NCBI GenBank assembly: GCA_001953215.1
Contig: CP019169.1
Coordinates: 620,001-684,000 of the forward strand
Reading direction: 5' to 3'
From: Betaproteobacteria bacterium GR16-43
GTDB taxonomy: Bacteria > Pseudomonadota > Gammaproteobacteria > Burkholderiales > Usitatibacteraceae
Length of the DNA stretch: 64,000 nt
Shown here piece after piece: positions 25,471 to 34,257 of the stretch. Positions within the stretch are counted from its first letter, which is position 1; each line of letters begins with the position of its first letter. Under the pieces are notes generated by a model. The model ran no database searches. It worked only from the letters and a program-made list of their open reading frames with translations, and was not told the DNA's origin. A program made the translations under genes and the position numbers.

Positions 25471-28224
25471 TTACACGCCCGCGCGCTGCATCTGCGCCTT
25501 CAGGGCTTCGTCGATCGCGTTCAGGCTCTCGGCGTAGTGCGCCTTGGTCTCCTTCGACAAGCCCGGCTTCGCCTGCGCGACCCGTAGGTCGGCGGCGAGC
25601 TGCAGCGCGTTCATGCGCTGCAACGCCCTCGCGTCGGCCGGCTGGCCCGCGGACGGGCGCGTGACGGCGGTGGCGACGCGGCGCAGGTGCTCGCGCTGGA
25701 GGTTCCTGCGCATCGGCGAGACTTCGCGGCCGCTCTTCAATTCACTCCACACCGAGCCCTGCAGGTTGTCGTAGAGCTCGGAGAGCTTGAACGTCGCCTC
25801 GCCCTTCTTCGCGATCGACTGCGATTCGACGATGCGCGTGGCGACCACGTCGCTCATCACCTGGTCGAGCACCGTGCGCTGGAGCGTGAGCAGCGTGTTG
25901 GGCACGCTCACCATCGGCTGCCGGGTCACTTCGCCGCGCTGCAACTGGTCGAAGTAGTCCAGGCGGCTGTGCGGCAGGCTCGCGAGGAACTCGGGCTTGA
26001 ACGTGAAGCTGTCGACCGAGAACAGGCCGTCGTTCAGGAGCTTCAGCGCTTCGCGCTGCTGCGTGGCCGGAACCGGCGTGAACGGCAGGCGGCCGGAGCC
26101 GGCGCGGTCGCGCACCTGCACGATGCCGCCGACGTACTTGGTGACCGGCAGCAGGCCGCGCGCCATCTGGTCGAAGCCCGCGAGGAAGCTGCGGCGCAGC
26201 GTGTCGTACGACTCGCCCGGCTGCAGCTGCTTCGCCTGGATGCGTTCCCACAGCTCGCGCGACAGCTCGAGGCGCTTGCGGTAGTAGGCGAGCGGGTTGT
26301 CCGAGAGGTCCCAGACGTTGACCGTGGGGTCCATGCCCTGCGGAGAGCCGCCGATGAAGGAATCCTCGTCGGTGCCGTAGGCGAGCAGCGGATCCTTGGC
26401 GCCGCGGGCGGCGATGCTCTCCAGCTCCGCCTTCTCGTTCGCGGGATCGATCGGCTTGTACGCGTACTCGATCGCCCAGTAGTCGTACGGTCCGAGGCTG
26501 GGCTGCACGTAGTTGGTGGCCTTCTCGCCCTTCATCGGGATGTTGAAGGGCGGGTAGTCCATCACCGAGCCGATGAGGCCGTTCTTCGCGGTGAACACCG
26601 GATCCGCGAGCTGCGCGGCCGTGTAGATCGTCGAGGAACGGAAGTTGTGGCGCAGGCCCAGCGTGTGGCCGACTTCGTGCGTGATCACTTCCTTCACGTA
26701 CTCGTAGACGAATTTGTCCGCTTCGGGGCTGTCGGGCGCCAGGTCGCCGCGCGCTTCGAGGATGTCCATCGCGAAATCGGCTTCGAGGTGCGCCTGCTCC
26801 GCGAAGCTGCAGAACTGCTGCGAGCTGCCGAGGAAGCCGGGCATGCCCTCGTGCGCATGGGCCTTCGGCGCGTCCTCGCTCACGAAGCGGCGGCTGGAAC
26901 GCGTGAAGATGTCCGTCATCAGGATGTCGGCGTCGATGATCTCGCCGGTGCGCGGGTCGGCCAGCGACGGGCCGATGGCCGGGGCACCGCCCGCGGCGAG
27001 GTACCAGCGCACGGTCGCGAAGCGCGTGTCGGACGTCTCGAAATCGGCGTCGTCCGGCTGGACCTTGGCCTGGATCGCGTCCTTGAAGCCGATCTTCTCG
27101 AAGGCCTTGTTCCACTCGAGCACGCCGTCGATCACGGCCTGGCGATGCTTCACCGGGATGTTCTTGTCGAGCCAGTAGACGATCGGCTTCACCGCCTCGC
27201 TCATCGCGGCGTTCGGGTCCTTCTTCTCGAGCCTCCAGCGGCGCACGTAGTGCACGTTGGGATTGGGGCGCAGGTCGTCGGTGAAGTCGGTGAACGAAGT
27301 CGTGAAGTAGCCGACGCGCTCATCGGCCAGGCGCGGGGCCATCGGCTTCTCGGGCAGCCTGGCGAAGTTCACGCGATAGCCGAGGAAGAGGCTGCGCGCA
27401 TCGGGCACGTTCTGGGGCGGCGGCACGACGGGCACGGCCGGGTTCGGCACGAGCGGGCGCGCGGCGAGCTTCGGCACCGCGAAGTGCAGCGAGACGTCGA
27501 AGCCGGTGTTCTCGTCGCTCGTGCTCGCCTTCACGAGGCTCGAGTTGCGGCCGTCGAGGGCGTAGGGGATGCGGAAGGCGTTCTCGAGCGTCGTGGCAGC
27601 GCCGGCCATGTCGACCAGCAGCAGGGCGTTGGCTTCGACCAGGACGGACTTCGTGTCGGGGTGCGGCGCGCTCGCGACGGCGCCCGAGGCGAGGAGGCTT
27701 TCTGAGAAGCTGGTCTTGATCGCGCGTTCCGTCGGCGAGCCCTTCGGCGCGCGGAAGCGTTCGTTGGCGAGGATGAGCTGCATCTGCGTGCCCACCTTCT
27801 TGAAGTAGACGATGCCGCTGTCGTCCATCAGGCCGCCGTAGATGCGCTGCTCGCCCAGGCCGCCCATGTTCACGAGCGCCAGCAGGAACGGCTTGTCGAG
27901 CTGGTCGGGCTTCACCTCGATCCAGACCTTGTCGTCCTTCTGCCAGAGGGTGAAGAAACCCTTGGTCTCCTTGGCGTCCTTCACGATGTCCTTGAAGGGA
28001 CGCGGGGTGCCGGGCGTCGGAGCGGTCGTCGCGGCCGGGGAGCCCGGCGTCGTCGCGGCCGGGCCGGGGGTCACGGTCTGCGCGCTGGGCGCGGGATTGC
28101 TCGGGGCCGGGGCGGGCGACGGCGTCTGGGCCAGGGTGGCGAAGCTGCCGGCGACGAGGCTCGCGCCGAGGGCCAGGGCGACGGCCTCACGAAGGGTCGG
28201 GCGTGTGCGCGGGAGGGAATTCAT
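25471..28224 (-). CDS. Large secreted zinc metalloprotease, metzincin-like (DUF5117/DUF4953 type)
   Basis: A 917-residue exported protein. I choose ATG 28224 because AGGAGA lies about five bases before it and a signal peptide ending near TLAQ follows directly. A Pro/Ala/Thr-rich linker (about 35-75) precedes the globular part. The extended zinc motif HEVGHTLGLRH is at 516-526 and SVMDY, a Met-turn, at about 553-557, which together define a metzincin-type active site. The domain arrangement resembles the DUF5118-DUF5117-DUF4953 proteins found in many Gram-negatives, whose substrates are unknown. Located between miaB and ybeZ, normally neighbours, and closed by its own terminator. Confidence 0.9.
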   Translation of the reverse strand: MNSLPRTRPTLREAVALALGASLVAGSFATLAQTPSPAPAPSNPAPSAQTVTPGPAATTPGSPAATTAPTPGTPRPFKDIVKDAKETKGFFTLWQKDDKVWIEVKPDQLDKPFLLALVNMGGLGEQRIYGGLMDDSGIVYFKKVGTQMQLILANERFRAPKGSPTERAIKTSFSESLLASGAVASAPHPDTKSVLVEANALLLVDMAGAATTLENAFRIPYALDGRNSSLVKASTSDENTGFDVSLHFAVPKLAARPLVPNPAVPVVPPPQNVPDARSLFLGYRVNFARLPEKPMAPRLADERVGYFTTSFTDFTDDLRPNPNVHYVRRWRLEKKDPNAAMSEAVKPIVYWLDKNIPVKHRQAVIDGVLEWNKAFEKIGFKDAIQAKVQPDDADFETSDTRFATVRWYLAAGGAPAIGPSLADPRTGEIIDADILMTDIFTRSSRRFVSEDAPKAHAHEGMPGFLGSSQQFCSFAEQAHLEADFAMDILEARGDLAPDSPEADKFVYEYVKEVITHEVGHTLGLRHNFRSSTIYTAAQLADPVFTAKNGLIGSVMDYPPFNIPMKGEKATNYVQPSLGPYDYWAIEYAYKPIDPANEKAELESIAARGAKDPLLAYGTDEDSFIGGSPQGMDPTVNVWDLSDNPLAYYRKRLELSRELWERIQAKQLQPGESYDTLRRSFLAGFDQMARGLLPVTKYVGGIVQVRDRAGSGRLPFTPVPATQQREALKLLNDGLFSVDSFTFKPEFLASLPHSRLDYFDQLQRGEVTRQPMVSVPNTLLTLQRTVLDQVMSDVVATRIVESQSIAKKGEATFKLSELYDNLQGSVWSELKSGREVSPMRRNLQREHLRRVATAVTRPSAGQPADARALQRMNALQLAADLRVAQAKPGLSKETKAHYAESLNAIDEALKAQMQRAGV

Positions 28225-28312
28225 GGTTTCTCCTGGTGGGAAAAAGTGATCGGCATTTGTTACCGAAGCGCGGAAAGCTAACATGCGCCCCGCAAGGCTT
28301 TGTCACGGAATG

Positions 28313-29671
28313 TCACGCTGTGGACACAGGGTCGCCGGCCGTAACCACGCGGCCGCGCAAGCTGTGCGGATAGGCCCGGGTGATCTCGAGTTCGACGTAC
28401 TGTCCGGCCAGCCGGGCAGGCCCGGCAAAGTTCACGACGCGGTTGTTTTCGGTCCGGCCCGCGAGCTCGGCGGCATCCTTCCGGGACGGGCCTTCCACCA
28501 GCACTCGCTGGCGTGAACCGACCATCGCCTCGGAGTATTCCTCCGAGAGCTCCTGCAGGCGCTTCTGGAGGCGGGTCAGCCGCGCGAGTTTCACGTCCGC
28601 CGGCGTTGCGTCCGCGAGATTCGCGGCCGGCGTCCCGGGGCGCGGGCTGTAGATGAAGGAAAACGATCCGTCGAAACGCACGTCCTCGACGAGCTGCAGG
28701 GTCTGTTCGAAATCGGCGTCGGTCTCGCCGGGAAAGCCGACGATGAAGTCGGTCGAGAGCGAGATGTCCGGGCGGGCCACCCGCAGGCGCCGGACGATCG
28801 ACTTGTATTCCATCGCCGTGTAGTTGCGCTTCATCGCGGCGAGCACCCGGTCCGATCCGGACTGGACGGGCAGGTGCAGTTGCGAGACGAGCTTGGGCAG
28901 CTTCGCGTACGCGTCGATCAGTCGCTGCGTGAATTCCAGCGGGTGCGAAGTCGTGTAGCGGATGCGTTCGATCGCTTCGATGCGCGAGACGTGTGCCAGC
29001 AGGAGCGCGAAGTCGGCGCGCTCGCCGTCGGCCATCTCGCCCACGTAGGCGTTCACGTTCTGGCCGAGGAGCGTCACTTCCTTCACGCCCTTGCCCGCGA
29101 GCTCGCGCACTTCGGCGAGCACGGATTCGAACGGGCGCGAGACTTCCTCGCCGCGCGTGTAGGGCACGACGCAGAACGTGCAGTACTTGCTGCAGCCTTC
29201 CATGATCGAGACGAAGGCCGAGGTGCCTTCGACGCGCGCCGGCGGCAGGTGGTCGAACTTCTCGATCTCGGGGAAGGAGATGTCCACCTGGGCCTCGCCG
29301 CTCGCACGGCGCTCGGCGATCATCGCGGGCAGGCGGTGCAGCGTCTGCGGGCCGAAGACGAGGTCCACGTACGGCGCACGCTTCACGATCTCCCCGCCCT
29401 CCTGGCTCGCCACGCAGCCGCCCACGCCGATCAGCAGGCCGGGCTTGTCCTTCTTGAGGGCGCGCACGCGGCCCAGGTCGGCGAAGACCTTCTCCTGCGC
29501 CTTTTCGCGCACGGAACACGTGTTGAAGAGGATGAGGTCGGCGTCCTCGGCGCGATCGGTCTTCTCGAAGCCTTCGGAGGCGTGGAGCACGTCGGCCATC
29601 TTGTCCGAGTCGTACTCGTTCATCTGGCATCCGAACGTGCGGATGAAGACCTTCTTGGGGGGCTGGGCCAT
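28313..29671 (-). CDS. miaB: tRNA-2-methylthio-N6-isopentenyladenosine synthase MiaB
   Basis: Radical SAM methylthiotransferase that modifies A37 of tRNAs reading UNN codons. 452 residues. The N-terminal UPF0004 domain has the cluster cysteines in [15 protein letters not shown] and VGGCVAS; the radical SAM motif is CSKYCTFC (about 157-164), and a C-terminal TRAM domain starts near residue 380. Start [18 protein letters not shown] is typical. In relatives it heads the miaB-ybeZ-ybeY-corC-lnt string; here the metzincin gene intervenes. Confidence 0.97.
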   Translation of the reverse strand: MAQPPKKVFIRTFGCQMNEYDSDKMADVLHASEGFEKTDRAEDADLILFNTCSVREKAQEKVFADLGRVRALKKDKPGLLIGVGGCVASQEGGEIVKRAPYVDLVFGPQTLHRLPAMIAERRASGEAQVDISFPEIEKFDHLPPARVEGTSAFVSIMEGCSKYCTFCVVPYTRGEEVSRPFESVLAEVRELAGKGVKEVTLLGQNVNAYVGEMADGERADFALLLAHVSRIEAIERIRYTTSHPLEFTQRLIDAYAKLPKLVSQLHLPVQSGSDRVLAAMKRNYTAMEYKSIVRRLRVARPDISLSTDFIVGFPGETDADFEQTLQLVEDVRFDGSFSFIYSPRPGTPAANLADATPADVKLARLTRLQKRLQELSEEYSEAMVGSRQRVLVEGPSRKDAAELAGRTENNRVVNFAGPARLAGQYVELEITRAYPHSLRGRVVTAGDPVSTA

Positions 29672-29837
29672 GCGGTCCTGGGGGCGGAGGGTAGTCCGGG
29701 CAGGGTTGGAACGGATTGCAATTTTCTCACATCCACGACTCTCGGGGGAGCCAACGTCCTACGCCAAAGCGTGTGTCCTCCGACAGCCGGGGTCCGCGGG
29801 GCTCCGTAAAGTCGGACGCAACGACCTGGAGGTCACT

Positions 29838-30209
29838 ATGCGAATGTCCGTTCTTGCTTCTTCCGCCGCGGTTGCCGCGGCGTTCCTCGCGGGTTGCGCA
29901 AGCGCCCCGCCCCCCAACGAACAGATGGCCGTCGGCCGCAGGGCCGTCGAACGCGCGGCGGGGACACCCGAAGTCGTGCAGTGGGCGCCCTCCGAGCTCG
30001 ATCGGGCGAAGGCGAAGATTGCCGACGCGGAACGCGCGATGGCCAATCGCGACTACGACGTGGCCCGCCGCATGGCCGACGAGGCCGAAGCCGATGCCCG
30101 CCTGGCCGAAGCCCGAGCCGGTGCCCGCAAGAACGATCGCGCCATTGCCGAAGTGAACGAAGCCCTGCGAAGCCTGCGCGAAGAACTCGCGCGCCGCCCC
30201 GCAGGTTGA
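29838..30209 (+). CDS. DUF4398-type lipoprotein
   Basis: A 123-residue predicted lipoprotein: signal peptide with lipobox LAGC (Cys at about 20), then an alanine-rich helical region (about 30-120) of the DUF4398 type, expected to be periplasmic and coiled-coil-like. A GGAGGT ribosome-binding site lies five bases before the ATG at 29838; a second ATG two codons later is less well placed. The segment RAVERAAGTPEVVQWAPSEL is paralogous to RAEVRTAAGNPDVVSRAPLE of the next gene, indicating a local duplication. Function unknown; probably acts with the OmpA fusion downstream, 13 bases away. Confidence 0.88.
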   Translation: MRMSVLASSAAVAAAFLAGCASAPPPNEQMAVGRRAVERAAGTPEVVQWAPSELDRAKAKIADAERAMANRDYDVARRMADEAEADARLAEARAGARKNDRAIAEVNEALRSLREELARRPAG

Positions 30210-30210
30210 T

Positions 30211-30225
30211 GAGGAGAACGCCTTG
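30211..30225 (+). promoter_or_regulatory. Strong Shine-Dalgarno deciding a TTG start
   Basis: GAGGAGA at 30211-30217 is placed five bases before TTG at 30223. No ATG or GTG in frame lies between this site and the lipoprotein signal peptide, so TTG is the start of the OmpA-family lipoprotein. Confidence 0.75.
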
Positions 30226-31227
30226 AAGATCCATTCCCTGAGCACCACCCGCCCCACAGCCCTCGTCATCGCGATGTCCGCCCTCTGGCTGGCCGCGTGC
30301 GCGACCACGGGCACCAACGACACCCTCGAAGCCGCCCGCGCCGAAGTGCGCACCGCAGCCGGCAATCCGGATGTCGTTTCCCGCGCACCGCTCGAACTGC
30401 GCACCGCGCAGGAAGCCTTGAGCCGCGCCGACAACCTCAACCGCGAGCGCGAGCCCGTCGTCGAAGTGAACCACCATGCGTACCTCGCCCAGGCTCGCGC
30501 GCAGACCGCGATCGACCTGGCGCGCGCGCGCCGCGATACCGATGAGCTCACGCGAGTGCAAGCCGAAGTGGACCGCCTGCGCCTCGCGGCCCGCACCCAG
30601 GAAGCCTACGCCGCGAGGAAGGATGCGTCCGAGGCGCGCAACCAGGCCGCGGCGGCAAACCAGCAGGCCAACGCCGCGAACCAGCAAGCGCAGATCGCGG
30701 CCCAGCAAGCCCGCGACGCATCGCTGCAGGCCCAGTCCGCGAACCAGAACGCCGACATCGAACGCGCACGTGCCGCCGCTGCCTCGGCGGAAGCGGCGGA
30801 TGCCCGCGAGAAGCTTCGCGTCCTGGTGATCGAATTGCAGGGCCGGGAAACGGAACGGGGTCTGCTCGTCACCCTGGGCGACGTCCTCTTTGCCACGGGT
30901 CGCTCGGAGCTGCTGCCCAACGCCGCGGCGCGCATGGACAAGCTGGCGGCCTTCCTGAACCAGTTCCCGCAGAAGAGCCTGCTGATCGAGGGCTACACGG
31001 ACTCGGTCGGAGCCGACTCCGTGAACCGGGAGTTGTCGATGCGTCGTGCCGAAGCCGTGCGTGCCGCATTGGCGCAACGCGGCGTGAGCCCGACGCGCAT
31101 GGCCACGCGAGGCTATGGCGAAGAGTTTCCGGTCGCCAGCAACAATTCCGTCGAAGGCCGCGCCATGAACCGGCGTGTCGAAGTCGTTGTGACGGACGAG
31201 CGCGGGAACCTCAAGCCGCGGGCCTGA
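30223..31227 (+). CDS. DUF4398 plus OmpA-domain lipoprotein
   Basis: A 334-residue lipoprotein: signal peptide with lipobox LAAC (Cys near 25), a DUF4398-like helical segment (about 30-120), a long Ala/Gln-rich coiled region with repeats such as AANQQANAANQQAQIAAQQA (about 130-205), and a C-terminal OmpA/MotB peptidoglycan-binding domain (about 215-330) with LFATGRSELLP, IEGYTDSVG and NRRVEVVV. It would tether the outer membrane to peptidoglycan. The TTG start is supported by a strong ribosome-binding site. It forms an operon with the shorter DUF4398 lipoprotein and is followed by a clear terminator. Confidence 0.92.
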   Translation: MKIHSLSTTRPTALVIAMSALWLAACATTGTNDTLEAARAEVRTAAGNPDVVSRAPLELRTAQEALSRADNLNREREPVVEVNHHAYLAQARAQTAIDLARARRDTDELTRVQAEVDRLRLAARTQEAYAARKDASEARNQAAAANQQANAANQQAQIAAQQARDASLQAQSANQNADIERARAAAASAEAADAREKLRVLVIELQGRETERGLLVTLGDVLFATGRSELLPNAAARMDKLAAFLNQFPQKSLLIEGYTDSVGADSVNRELSMRRAEAVRAALAQRGVSPTRMATRGYGEEFPVASNNSVEGRAMNRRVEVVVTDERGNLKPRA

Positions 31228-31245
31228 CGATCCACGGTCGACGCG

Positions 31246-31277
31246 AACGCCGCCACTCGAAAGACTGGCGGCGTTTT
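31246..31277 (+). terminator. Rho-independent terminator after the OmpA-lipoprotein operon
   Basis: AACGCCGCCA (31246-31255) pairs perfectly with TGGCGGCGTT (31266-31275) around a 10-base loop, and the run continues TTTT to 31277. It lies 18 bases after the stop codon and separates this operon from the duplicated-domain gene. Confidence 0.85.
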
Positions 31278-31403
31278 CACTTGCGGATCGGCACAGCGGG
31301 CCTCATCCGATATGCTCCGCAAGGTCCCCGTCGCCATGAACCCCGCGTTGAAAGCGATGTCACAGAGATCCGCGCCCGTATCCCCCGATACGGAGTTTGA
31401 AGA

Positions 31404-33209
31404 ATGAATCTGCATCCAAAGGCGCAGCGCATCCTGGCGCTGCTGGCCGTGGCGTTTGCCTGCTCGACCGCCGCCGCCCTCGACACCCCCATCGCGCCGT
31501 ACGAACCCGTCCAGGGCGCCTGGTATCCCATCGGCAAGCCCGGCATCTACGTGAATGTCGACGTCGGTCCGACCGGGTTCACGTTCGTCTCGATCCACGA
31601 TTTCGCCAACGGCGTGGAGCGCGTCCGCTATCTGCAGGGCCCGCTGGAGCGCTCGAGTGATGCGGACTCGGAAAGCACGGGCCTGCGCGCGCGCATGCGA
31701 TCGCGCGTCTACGTGCAGGAGGGCGGCTCCTGCATCGGCTGCCCTTACGTTCCCGAGACGACGCGGGACCTGAACCAGGGGGACGCCGAAGTTCGTTTCC
31801 TCGACGGATCGGCCGGCACCCTCGTGCTCGAAGGGCAGGCCATCCCGATCGCACGCTACGGCATGTTCGCGGACGCCTCCGGCCTGCTGCAGAACCGCCT
31901 CGCGGGACGCTGGGCGATGGCTTCGCGCACCCGGCTGGGCGATCGCGTGGACACCGTGACGATCACGCCTTACCCGCTTCCGTCCAACAGCTTTTTCCTG
32001 GCGCCGGCCGACGTGTCGGATCCCGCGCCCCCGCCCGGCCGCTCTTTCGTGATCAGCTGCGACACCTGCTCCCCTCTCGACGCGCCGCCGTTCGCCGGGG
32101 GATTCGCGCTGCTGGTGGCCCACGACGACGGGAAGATGGTGGTCTACAACGGAGGGGGCGGCTTCGGCATCCACACATTCCGCGCCGCGTATCGCCTCAC
32201 CGACCTCGAAGGGGTGATCCAGGGCCGCGGCATTCCCTCGGCCGTCGTGGACAACGCCCTGGACCCGCTCCACGCCGTGATCCGCGACTTCACGCTCGTG
32301 TCGCTGCCATCCGACTGGACGCTTGCGGTTGGCGCCGCGCGCATGCCCATCACGCCTTACCGACCGGTGCAGGGTTCGTGGTACCCGGTCGGCAAGCCCG
32401 GCATCTATGTAAACGTGGACGTCGGGCCCACCGGATTCACGTTCGTCTCGATCCAGGATTTCGACGCGCAGGGCCGCGAGCGCACGCGCTACCTGCAGGG
32501 CTCGCTGCAGACCTCGATCGATGCCGACTGGGAATCCACCGGCATCCGCGCGCGCCTGCAGTCACGCGTGTACGTGCAGGAAGGCGGTTCGTGCCTTGAC
32601 TGTCCCTACGTCGCGGAGCGCACGCGCGACTTGAACCAGGGCGATGCCGAGGTTCGTTTCCTCAACGGGTCGACGGGCAGCCTGGTGCTCGAAGGGCAGG
32701 TCATCCCGATCGAACGCTATGCGATGTACAACGGCGATGCGGGCCGGCTGGAGAATCGCCTCGAGGGGCGGTGGCTGATGACCTCGCGCCTGCCCCAGGC
32801 CGATCGCGTCGATACCGTGACGATCAAGCCCTTCGTTCGCCGGCCGGGGGCCACCATCGGCCTGTTCGGACCCGCCGACGTCCCTGACCCTTACCCGGCG
32901 TCCAGCCGCTGGTTCACGGTCACCTGCGACACCTGCAACGCCTCGCGAGGATGGCCCTTGTCCGATGGGCTCTTGATCGCGCACGACGGCGGCAAGCTCG
33001 TGTTCTACAACTTCTACAGTGGTTACTTCGGAACCCTCGACTACAAAAGCTACAAGGCCGCGTACCGTCTCACGGACCGGGAGGGCATGATCGAGGGCCG
33101 GGAAATTCCCTCCTACCGGGCAGCCGGCGACGCCCACCAGATCGCCATCGTCGTTGGAGGGGCGCTCGACTTCAAACTGGTGCGCCTGCCTTCCGATTGG
33201 CGGCAGTAG
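31404..33209 (+). CDS. Secreted protein of two tandem CxxC-containing domains, unrecognised
   Basis: I do not recognise this 601-residue protein. A signal peptide (about 1-25, ending STAAA) is followed by two copies of a roughly 280-residue domain, 29-305 and 316-599. Each copy starts with PVQGxWYPxGKPGIYVNVDV, carries GGSCxxCPYV then TRDLNQGDAEVRFL, a second CDTC pair, and ends LxxLPSDW. The eight cysteines are all in CxxC pairs (110/113, 219/222, 397/400, 508/511), suggesting disulfides or metal sites. No membrane segment follows the signal, so it should be periplasmic or exported. GGAG lies eight bases before the ATG. Function unknown. Confidence 0.8.
   Translation: MNLHPKAQRILALLAVAFACSTAAALDTPIAPYEPVQGAWYPIGKPGIYVNVDVGPTGFTFVSIHDFANGVERVRYLQGPLERSSDADSESTGLRARMRSRVYVQEGGSCIGCPYVPETTRDLNQGDAEVRFLDGSAGTLVLEGQAIPIARYGMFADASGLLQNRLAGRWAMASRTRLGDRVDTVTITPYPLPSNSFFLAPADVSDPAPPPGRSFVISCDTCSPLDAPPFAGGFALLVAHDDGKMVVYNGGGGFGIHTFRAAYRLTDLEGVIQGRGIPSAVVDNALDPLHAVIRDFTLVSLPSDWTLAVGAARMPITPYRPVQGSWYPVGKPGIYVNVDVGPTGFTFVSIQDFDAQGRERTRYLQGSLQTSIDADWESTGIRARLQSRVYVQEGGSCLDCPYVAERTRDLNQGDAEVRFLNGSTGSLVLEGQVIPIERYAMYNGDAGRLENRLEGRWLMTSRLPQADRVDTVTIKPFVRRPGATIGLFGPADVPDPYPASSRWFTVTCDTCNASRGWPLSDGLLIAHDGGKLVFYNFYSGYFGTLDYKSYKAAYRLTDREGMIEGREIPSYRAAGDAHQIAIVVGGALDFKLVRLPSDWRQ
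31488..33200 (+). repeat. Intragenic tandem domain duplication
   Basis: The unit at 31488-32318 is repeated at 32349-33200. Similarity is visible in DNA as well as protein: the stretches from about 31531 and 32392 (GGCAAGCCCGGCATCTA onwards) differ mainly at third positions over some 70 bases. The linker between copies is about 10 residues. Confidence 0.85.
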
Positions 33210-33227
33210 CGCGCAAGCCTCGCGGCC

Positions 33228-34130
33228 TCAAGCCTTGCGGGGACGAACGACGGTGAACACGATCACCACGAGGCTGATCACGACACCGAGCGCCACGAGG
33301 AACGGCGTCCAGTTCGTCTCCGCCGGCAGTCCCATCGCGCTGATGGTCCGGAAGGTGAGTCCGTCGGTGTCGGGCGGCAGGGCGCCGATGTTGGTGACGG
33401 CCCCGGTGGTCGTGTCGATGGAGATGAGCCGCGTCGTCGCCGGCGCACCCATGTTCGAGTTCACGGCGTAGAGCACACCGCGGTTCGAGAACGTGAGGGA
33501 GTTGATGCCGTTCGCGTACGGCGCGTTCACGATCGCCACGCCGGGTTTCATCACGCCGGTGTCCGGGTCGACCACGTCGAGCGTCCCGGACGCGCCTGCG
33601 GCGGCGACGAGGATCTCGTTCTTCAAACCGATGGCGAGGCCGCCGGTCTGCGTCGCCTCGCCGGGCTTGCCGAGCGGCGTCACCACGCCGGTCTTGGTGT
33701 TCACGATGCCCACCTGCCGAAGCGACGGGATCCACATGTAGAGCTTGTTGTCGCTGTCGAACGAGATATCCGAGCCCGCCAGCCCGAGCGGGCCGATCAC
33801 GGTCGCGTCACCGTTGGCCGGATCGATCGTGACGAGCGAGTGCGGGATGTGCGGCGAGAGCCCGGCGGTGATGCCGTAGAGGACGCCCGTGGCCGGATGG
33901 AACGCGAGGCCCGTGATGCCGACGGAATCCTTGCCCCCGACCCGGATGGACGCCACGCGCGTCGCCGCGGCCGTGACGGGATCGATCGTGTAGAGGATGC
34001 CGGCGCCGACCTCGTTGGACGACGAAGCGCTGTAGCCGCTCACGGAGGCGGCGTAGAGCCGCTCGGCCCCGTGCGCCGCGAGGGCGAGGGGCAGGGCTGC
34101 AGCAACGAGGAGAGCGGGCCAATGCCGCAT
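33228..34130 (-). CDS. Secreted repeat protein with sorting-signal-like C-terminus
   Basis: A 300-residue exported protein: signal peptide ending near AHGAE, then several repeats of the form LYxIDPxTGxAT and LYAVNS (about 40-260) that suggest a beta-propeller of the DUF4394 or SMP-30-like sort. The C-terminus has a short motif GLPAETNWTPF (267-277), one hydrophobic helix (about 277-294) and a basic end RPRKA. This three-part tail resembles protein-sorting signals such as IPTL-CTERM or PEP-CTERM, though the match to either consensus is loose; a plain C-terminal anchor is the alternative. It converges on the duplicated-domain gene with 18 bases between. Confidence 0.75.
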   Translation of the reverse strand: MRHWPALLVAAALPLALAAHGAERLYAASVSGYSASSSNEVGAGILYTIDPVTAAATRVASIRVGGKDSVGITGLAFHPATGVLYGITAGLSPHIPHSLVTIDPANGDATVIGPLGLAGSDISFDSDNKLYMWIPSLRQVGIVNTKTGVVTPLGKPGEATQTGGLAIGLKNEILVAAAGASGTLDVVDPDTGVMKPGVAIVNAPYANGINSLTFSNRGVLYAVNSNMGAPATTRLISIDTTTGAVTNIGALPPDTDGLTFRTISAMGLPAETNWTPFLVALGVVISLVVIVFTVVRPRKA

Positions 34131-34169
34131 GAGGGACCGCCGGCCCGAGGCCGGCGCTGCTCTGGAATC

Positions 34170-34245
34170 TGGTGGCGAGTCAGGGATTTGAACCCCGGAC
34201 CAACGGATTATGATTCCGCTGCTCTAACCGCTGAGCTAACTCGCC
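34170..34245 (-). tRNA. tRNA-Ile with CAT anticodon (lysidine type), tRNA-Met possible
   Basis: A 76-base cloverleaf on the minus strand with encoded CCA. The acceptor stem is GGCGAGT with ACTCGCC, the T arm contains GGTTCAAATCC, and the anticodon loop is ATCATAA with CAT at 34210-34212. The D arm (TTAGCTCAGCGGTTAGAGC) and the TTGGTC after the anticodon stem match the E. coli minor isoleucine tRNA (k2CAU) better than elongator methionine tRNA, which has GGGGTC there. If so, TilS would convert the anticodon C to lysidine. Confidence 0.85.
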
Positions 34246-34257
34246 GAACCGGTGATT

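Noticed and set aside
34170-34245. tRNA-Met assignment from CAT anticodon
   Set aside because: The bases after the anticodon stem and the D arm fit the lysidine isoleucine tRNA better; kept as an alternative in the feature.
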